From positions 1 to 11,151 of the forward strand of contig CALDSN010000134.1 of assembly GCA_937924555.1 (NCBI GenBank): a DNA stretch of 11,151 nucleotides, written 5' to 3'. Of this stretch, positions 7,241-11,151 are shown piece after piece (the first letter of the stretch is position 1; each line of letters starts with the position of its first letter). The translations under genes were made by a program, and so were the position numbers. The stretch is from an uncultured bacterium. GTDB taxonomy: Bacteria > Cloacimonadota > Cloacimonadia > Cloacimonadales > Cloacimonadaceae. The notes below the pieces were generated by a model. It saw only the letters and a program-made list of their open reading frames with translations. It had not been told where the DNA came from and searched no databases.

Positions 7241-7283
7241 AATATACCGTTGTTCTGTTTCGGATTTTCCCAAGATTCAAAGA

Positions 7284-7757
7284 CTAATCTTCTTCATCCT
7301 CATCGTCTTCGAAATCTTCATAATCATCTTCATCTTCATCGAAGTCGAAATAATCATCATCATCAAGGTAATCATCAATGTCAATATCCGGGTCATAGTC
7401 TGCATCGTCGTTGTAATCATCTTTCAATGATGCGAGTAGAGCATCCATCTTCTCTGCACGATCCTCTGTTTCATCGTAGAAGAAGGTTAATTCCGGAATG
7501 GTTCTCATAAGTTGTGCTCCTGCAATTTGTTTTTTTAGAAAGCCAGACGACTTGATAAGCAATTCTTTGATCTTATTATGGCTGGCTGGGTTGTTGTAAT
7601 GTGAAAAATATAATTTGGCATAACGAAGGTCCTTTGCCAAAACGACCTCCGTTATCTGCACCCATTCAAGTTTTGGGTCATTGAGCTTCTGCGATAACGT
7701 GATATTGAATATCTTCTTTAACTCTTCTTGGAGCCTGGGTATGCGATATGACTTCAT
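7284..7757 (-). CDS. rbfA: RbfA, 30S ribosome-binding factor A, with very acidic C-terminal tail
   Basis: RbfA binds the immature 30S subunit near the 5' helix of 16S rRNA and helps its late maturation, especially in the cold. Residues 1-111 are a normal RbfA with the type II KH fold: RIPRLQEELKKIF (5-17), DPKLEWVQITEV (27-38), AKLYFSHY (47-54), then SGFLKKQIAG (71-80) and RTIPELTFFYDET (85-97). Residues 113-157 are an added tail in which 31 of 45 residues are Asp or Glu, broken mostly by Tyr, Phe and Ile. The E. coli protein also has a C-terminal extension, but one this acidic looks unusual. It overlaps infB by 4 bases (ATGA). The reading frame continues cleanly through the tail to a TAG stop, so I see no sign of a frameshift. 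Confidence 0.93.
   Translation of the reverse strand: MKSYRIPRLQEELKKIFNITLSQKLNDPKLEWVQITEVVLAKDLRYAKLYFSHYNNPASHNKIKELLIKSSGFLKKQIAGAQLMRTIPELTFFYDETEDRAEKMDALLASLKDDYNDDADYDPDIDIDDYLDDDDYFDFDEDEDDYEDFEDDEDEED
7287..7421 (-). repeat. GAT/GAA-rich low-complexity coding tract (RbfA acidic tail)
   Basis: The coding strand is dominated by GAT and GAA/GAC codons. On the plus strand this shows as imperfect TCA/TCT trinucleotide runs, for example around 7324-7340 and 7353-7365. The tract is in frame with rbfA throughout. Such runs can gain or lose codons by slippage without breaking the frame, so tail length may vary between strains. The base composition differs clearly from the rest of the gene. 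Confidence 0.7.
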
Positions 7758-10432
7758 TGTAGTTTTTTACTTACCTGTTGAATAGTGAAGGCTTCTATCA
7801 CATCACCTTCTTTTATATCAGAGAACGATTCTAAAGACAGACCGCAATCCGATCCGGCACGAACTTCTTTAACATCATCAGAATAATGCTTAAGCGATGA
7901 CAGGTTATCTTCAATAATCATCACATCATTACGATAAAGCCTGATCTTGCACTTAGATTGAATAACGCCTCTATCCACCTGACATCCGGCAATGGTGCCA
8001 AGCTTCTTGATCTTGAATACTTGCTTCACAGTAGCCGAGCCAATAACAGTCTCTTCAAATTCCGGCTTCAGCATACCTTCAAGTGAGTTGCGGATATCAT
8101 CAATTGCATCATAGATAACTTGATACAGTTTTATCTCCACTCCCTCGTCATCGGCAAGCTTCTTTGCAAGCTGACTGGCACGAACATGGAACCCGATAAT
8201 AATAGCATCCGAAGCAGAGGCAAGGGACACGTCAGCTTCATTAATGCCACCAACACTTTTATGAATGATGTTAACACTCACTTCACTGTTTGAAACCTTC
8301 TGGAATGAATCAGCCAATGCTTCAGCAGAACCGTCGGTGTCGGTCTTGAGGATTATGTTAAGAACATTGACCTGATCTTCCTTGATACGAGCGAAAATGT
8401 TTTGTAAGGATGATTTGTTCTGATACTTCTCTCTTTCAAGACGTATCTGTTGTCGCTCGGTGCTGATGCTTCGGGCTGTTTTTTCGCTGTCCACTTGGTT
8501 CAGCATATCACCCGCTTTGGGTGTATCGGATAAGCCGTAAATCCTCGCAACATCAGAGGGATATAGCACTTTAATCTCTCCCCCACGTTCATTTTCCATT
8601 TTTCTAATTCTACCATGCACCGCACCACATACAACTATATCTCCACGGCTGAGAGTACCCTCTCGCATAAGAATAGTTGCTGCTGCACCCATACGGGGGT
8701 CTTTTTGTGATTCAATCACGATGGCAGCACCGGGCACCTGCGTCTTAGCTTTCAACTCCAACATTTCAGCCGTGAGCAAAATCACCTCGATGAGGTTCAA
8801 TATGCCTTCCCCGGTTACAACAGAGGTTTTACACCACGGGACATCACCGCCATACTGCTCAAGGTACACTCCCATTTCCAGTAATTGGGCAATGGTCCTA
8901 TCAATATTGGCACCTGGAAGGTCTATTTTATTAATGGCAATTATCAAGGCAACACCTGCTGCTCTAGCATGGTCAATTGCTTCCTTAGTCTGTGGTTTAA
9001 CCCCTTCAGTTGCGGCAACTACAATCACCGCAATATCGGTTACATTGGCACCACGGGCACGCATGGCAGTGAATGCTTCATGTCCGGGAGTATCAAGAAA
9101 GGTTATCTTGTGTTTATTAAGCTCAATCTGATACGCACCTATATGCTGGGTGATCCCTCCGGATTCGCCTGCCACAATATTTGCATTGCGGATGTAATCC
9201 AGAATGGAGGTTTTACCATGATCCACATGCCCCATAATGGTTACGACAGGGGGTCTGGTCTCATCTTCCACATCAGTATATAATTCGCGTTCTTTATCGA
9301 TGATATCCACGCCATACTCATCTTCAAAGCGGAACTCCACTTTGAACTCATCGCAGATCATTTCCAAAGAGTCTTTATCCAAGCGTTGATTCATAGTCAC
9401 CAATTGTCCCATCATAAAGAACTTGGAGATTATCTCGGAGGCAGAGACATTCATTATCTTCGCCAATTCACTTACTGAGGTATATTCGCGGATTACTATT
9501 TCACTCCCATGATCCACAACGCTTTGTGCTTCACGGTGGTATTTCTTTCTCTTAGATGTCTTCTGCAGGGTCTTCTTAATATTTCTGGAGATAGCGGCTT
9601 CGTCTATCTCTACAGGCTCTGGAATGCTCTGCTTGGTCTTTTTTGTACTGGTTATAAGGGCTTTTTTGTGCTTACTCTTGTCGCCAAGCTCTTCATGGTT
9701 CACTTTCACCTTACCAAATTGCTTCTGTTCTATCGGCTTCTTAAGCTCGGTAGAAGGTGGAACCACAGGCTTGAGAGGAGGTGCCACATCCGGGCGTTTA
9801 CGATAATCTGGCTGTGGTCTGCGTGTATCAGGTCTTGGTTGTGTACCTTGCCCAGGTCTGTATGATTGTTGTCCGGGACCATTATACCTATTTTGTGAAC
9901 CTGTCTGTTGGGTAGGATTATTCTGCCGTGGAGGCGGCACAGCTTGTTGATACGGGGTTCTACGGGTGGTAAAATCAGGCTTTTTATCAAGAAATGACTT
10001 CGGTTTCTCCACTTCGGGGGTTACAACTGGTTCCGGTGAAGGTTCTGGTTCGCTCACCAATTGAGGCTTTGCTTCCGGAGCTTGAACTTCTTCCTCATGC
10101 TGAGGTACAATAATCGGAACAGCTTTCTCCAAAGGAGCTTTCACTTCCTGTGGTTCAGCTTCTGGCTCTTCGATTACGGTCATTACTTCCGGTTTGGCTT
10201 TTGCTGCCTGACGCATCTCAACAAGGCGTTTACGGTCGCGTTCGGCACGCTTTTCAGCATCAATTTGTTCATTATATTTCATACGGATTTTATCCGCAAC
10301 TTCTGCCTCAATAAAGCTCATGTGGCTTTTCACATTCACACCCAAATCTGCTAGGTGCTTCTTTAATGCCATTGTGCTTATCTTCAGCTCTTTAGCAAGG
10401 TCATGAACACGTATCTGCAAAGCTTCCTCCAC
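7754..10432 (-). CDS. infB: IF-2, translation initiation factor (GTPase)
   Basis: IF-2 brings fMet-tRNA to the 30S subunit and promotes 50S joining with GTP hydrolysis. With 892 residues it is a long-form IF-2. Domains in order: an N-terminal IF2_N helical module (IRVHDLAKELKIS, 7-19); a charged helix to about 80; a Pro/Glu- then Pro/Gln/Arg-rich linker (about 82-240); a Lys-rich stretch; a second IF2_N module (about 310-370); the G domain from about 394; then the beta-barrel and C-terminal domains. GTPase motifs are GHVDHGKT (401-408), GITQHIG (426-432), DTPGH (447-451), NKID (501-504) and TSV (536-538), all intact. The frame begins at a GTG overlapping the ylxQ stop by one base (TAGTG), but a TTG at 10420 has the better ribosome binding site. 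It overlaps rbfA by 4 bases. Confidence 0.97.
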   Translation of the reverse strand: MEEALQIRVHDLAKELKISTMALKKHLADLGVNVKSHMSFIEAEVADKIRMKYNEQIDAEKRAERDRKRLVEMRQAAKAKPEVMTVIEEPEAEPQEVKAPLEKAVPIIVPQHEEEVQAPEAKPQLVSEPEPSPEPVVTPEVEKPKSFLDKKPDFTTRRTPYQQAVPPPRQNNPTQQTGSQNRYNGPGQQSYRPGQGTQPRPDTRRPQPDYRKRPDVAPPLKPVVPPSTELKKPIEQKQFGKVKVNHEELGDKSKHKKALITSTKKTKQSIPEPVEIDEAAISRNIKKTLQKTSKRKKYHREAQSVVDHGSEIVIREYTSVSELAKIMNVSASEIISKFFMMGQLVTMNQRLDKDSLEMICDEFKVEFRFEDEYGVDIIDKERELYTDVEDETRPPVVTIMGHVDHGKTSILDYIRNANIVAGESGGITQHIGAYQIELNKHKITFLDTPGHEAFTAMRARGANVTDIAVIVVAATEGVKPQTKEAIDHARAAGVALIIAINKIDLPGANIDRTIAQLLEMGVYLEQYGGDVPWCKTSVVTGEGILNLIEVILLTAEMLELKAKTQVPGAAIVIESQKDPRMGAAATILMREGTLSRGDIVVCGAVHGRIRKMENERGGEIKVLYPSDVARIYGLSDTPKAGDMLNQVDSEKTARSISTERQQIRLEREKYQNKSSLQNIFARIKEDQVNVLNIILKTDTDGSAEALADSFQKVSNSEVSVNIIHKSVGGINEADVSLASASDAIIIGFHVRASQLAKKLADDEGVEIKLYQVIYDAIDDIRNSLEGMLKPEFEETVIGSATVKQVFKIKKLGTIAGCQVDRGVIQSKCKIRLYRNDVMIIEDNLSSLKHYSDDVKEVRAGSDCGLSLESFSDIKEGDVIEAFTIQQVSKKLQ
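10426..10430 (-). promoter_or_regulatory. Ribosome binding site favouring a TTG start for infB at 10420
   Basis: GGAGG lies five bases before an in-frame TTG (10420-10418) on the minus strand. Starting there gives Met-Gln-Ile-Arg-Val, close to the usual short IF-2 N-terminus before the IRVxxLAKEL motif. The GTG at 10432 has only a weak GGAAG four bases upstream. The product would be 888 rather than 892 residues. Confidence 0.5.
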
Positions 10433-10746
10433 TATGCTTCCGCCAACCAGTATTCCTGTATCTTGGCGGCAAAGTTCTTATCGCTAATCCCAAAGACTCC
10501 CGTTATCGGCAATCCCAAGGCGTCGCTTATCTCTTTCTGTTTTCCAGTTGTTATTACTTTAACCGGGGACGGACTGTTCTCATTCGCCCTAAGTATCATG
10601 TTTTGGGTGCGGATAGAAGTATCTTCCGCGACCACAAGTAGCAGCACGATATGTCTATTTAAACCGCGCACGCAAGCATCCAGCCCGGAAATAACTTTCC
10701 CGGCTTTGCGTGCAAACTGCATCAGATTCAATATCTTGCTGTTCAT
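10432..10746 (-). CDS. ylxQ: YlxQ, L7Ae/L30e-family RNA-binding protein
   Basis: This is a small protein of 104 residues with the ribosomal L7Ae/L30e/Gadd45 fold, typically about 100 residues in this position. Family features are an N-terminal LMQFARKAGKVISGLDACVRG (8-28), a central hydrophobic strand ending in VVAEDTSIRTQNMI (38-51; the family usually has LAxDAS), and a C-terminal SDALGLPITGVFGISDKNFA (74-93). YlxQ-type proteins are thought to bind kink-turn-like RNA; the target in this organism is unknown. It lies between rnpM and infB, the same order as nusA-ylxR-ylxQ-infB in Bacillus. It overlaps rnpM by 4 bases (ATGA) and infB by one base if the GTG start is used. Family assignment is firm because motif and position agree. 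Confidence 0.88.
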   Translation of the reverse strand: MNSKILNLMQFARKAGKVISGLDACVRGLNRHIVLLLVVAEDTSIRTQNMILRANENSPSPVKVITTGKQKEISDALGLPITGVFGISDKNFAAKIQEYWLAEA

Positions 10747-10982
10747 TTTCGTGCTGTTTTATGTCTCTTCATTGCCCGCTTCTGCCATTTCTCCAATCCG
10801 GAAAAACACTCCGCTGAGGGGCAAAGATAATACTTGCGAACCTGGATAAGTCGTTGTAAATCAAACACGATTCCACAATTCACGATATGGAAATTTAGCA
10901 GCCCTTTCTGGTCAACCTTTTTTTTGCACACTACACAAGTGCGGATTGCTACATGGTTGGCATGGCTGCTGCTATTCGGCAT
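10743..10982 (-). CDS. rnpM: RnpM/YlxR (DUF448) RNA-binding protein
   Basis: This small basic protein of 79 residues belongs to the YlxR family, which in Bacillus has been renamed RnpM after its binding to RNase P RNA. The signature RTCVVCKKK is at 14-22, with C16 and C19. A second pair, C54 and C59, lies in YYLCPSAEC, a possible metal or structural site. The usual GRGAYVC loop is replaced here by VRKYYLC (48-54), so a binding feature has diverged. The C-terminus is strongly basic (KRAMKRHKTARK). The ATG overlaps the nusA stop by one base (TAATG) and the gene overlaps ylxQ by 4 bases, so translation is probably coupled. The order nusA-rnpM-ylxQ-infB supports the call. About twelve residues precede the conserved core, and the start is slightly uncertain. 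Confidence 0.85.
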   Translation of the reverse strand: MPNSSSHANHVAIRTCVVCKKKVDQKGLLNFHIVNCGIVFDLQRLIQVRKYYLCPSAECFSGLEKWQKRAMKRHKTARK

Positions 10983-11151
10983 TAGAAATACTTCGCTGCT
11001 TCTTTCAAACGCTCAGCTGTCTTCTGGCCAAGCCCGTCAAGGTTACAAAGTTCGTCCACGGATGCCATGAATACATCCTGAACACTTGTGTAGCCGGCAT
11101 TGCGGAGAGATTCGGCAATCTTGGGCGTAACACCATCCAGCTCTGTAACAT
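10982..11151 (-). CDS. nusA: NusA, transcription elongation/antitermination factor, C-terminal end
   Basis: Only the last 55 codons plus two bases are inside the window; the gene continues past the right edge. Reading from 11149 gives a tail beginning VTELDGVTPKIAESLRNAG and ending DGLGQKTAERLKEAAKYF, then TAA at 10984-10982. This is a helix-hairpin-helix pair (hairpins at LDGVTPK and LDGLGQK), as in the C-terminal repeats of many NusA proteins. NusA binds RNA polymerase and nascent RNA and modulates pausing, termination and antitermination. Short HhH tails occur in other proteins, but its position directly before rnpM-ylxQ-infB makes NusA by far the best call. The stop overlaps the rnpM start by one base (TAATG). 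The rest of the S1 and KH domains must lie beyond 11151. Confidence 0.88.
   Translation of the reverse strand, partial: VTELDGVTPKIAESLRNAGYTSVQDVFMASVDELCNLDGLGQKTAERLKEAAKYF

Noticed and set aside
7241..7283. Possible promoter for nrnA (TATATT at 7241-7246 on the minus strand)
   Set aside because: The nearest -35-like elements (TTGGGA, TTGAAT) are 21 and 28 bases away, outside the normal spacing, and the implied transcript start falls inside the hairpin.
8721..9283. Plus-strand open frames opposite infB
   Set aside because: Antisense to the conserved IF-2 G domain and no recognisable protein features.
10403..10849. Plus-strand open frame of 148 codons
   Set aside because: Antisense to ylxQ, rnpM and the infB start, all supported by family motifs and operon order.
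1..11151. CRISPR array, insertion sequence, tRNA/rRNA gene or defence system
   Set aside because: No direct-repeat array, transposase, terminal repeats, structural RNA or defence-type domain found on either strand; coding density leaves almost no space.

Overview
The window is one end of an assembled contig from an anaerobic-type bacterium. The first 46 bases are not genomic: they match the 3' part of the Illumina P5/TruSeq universal adapter, so real sequence starts at base 47. The best guess for the source is an FCB-group organism, most likely candidate phylum Cloacimonadota. This rests on moderate base composition, a YhaM plus WalJ pair beside a NusA/IF-2 operon, and a secreted protein with an Omp28-like region and a Bacteroidota/Cloacimonadota-type C-terminal sorting domain. 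It is inference from protein style, not a placement by marker-gene phylogeny.

Layout. On the plus strand there is only the C-terminal third of PriA (48-755). Everything else lies on the minus strand and reads from right to left: nusA (3' end only), rnpM/ylxR, ylxQ, infB, rbfA, nrnA, truB, ribF, a secreted Omp28-like protein, yhaM and walJ. Neighbouring genes overlap by 1-4 bases (4-base ATGA overlaps at four junctions) or are separated by 2-6 bases. The exception is an 86-base gap between rbfA and nrnA, which carries a perfect 11-bp hairpin. priA and walJ converge with 3 bases between their stop codons. No stretch over 300 bases lacks a gene.

How the genes fit together. The first eight genes are the well-known nusA-infB-rbfA-truB-ribF cluster. 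It covers transcription elongation/antitermination (NusA), RNA-binding accessory proteins (RnpM, YlxQ), translation initiation (IF-2), 30S maturation (RbfA), nanoRNA/pAp turnover (NrnA), tRNA U55 pseudouridylation (TruB) and FMN/FAD synthesis (RibF). Downstream, where many genomes have rpsO-pnp, this one has a secreted protein, the 3'-5' exoribonuclease YhaM and the metallo-hydrolase WalJ. The spacing suggests one transcription unit running through all of them.

No new defence, mobile or CRISPR-type system is visible. Points worth a second look are the exported Omp28-like protein inside a housekeeping operon, which seems to have lost its thioredoxin CxxC; an extremely acidic RbfA tail encoded by a slippage-prone GAT/GAA-rich tract; the hairpin before nrnA; and uncertain non-AUG starts for truB and infB.
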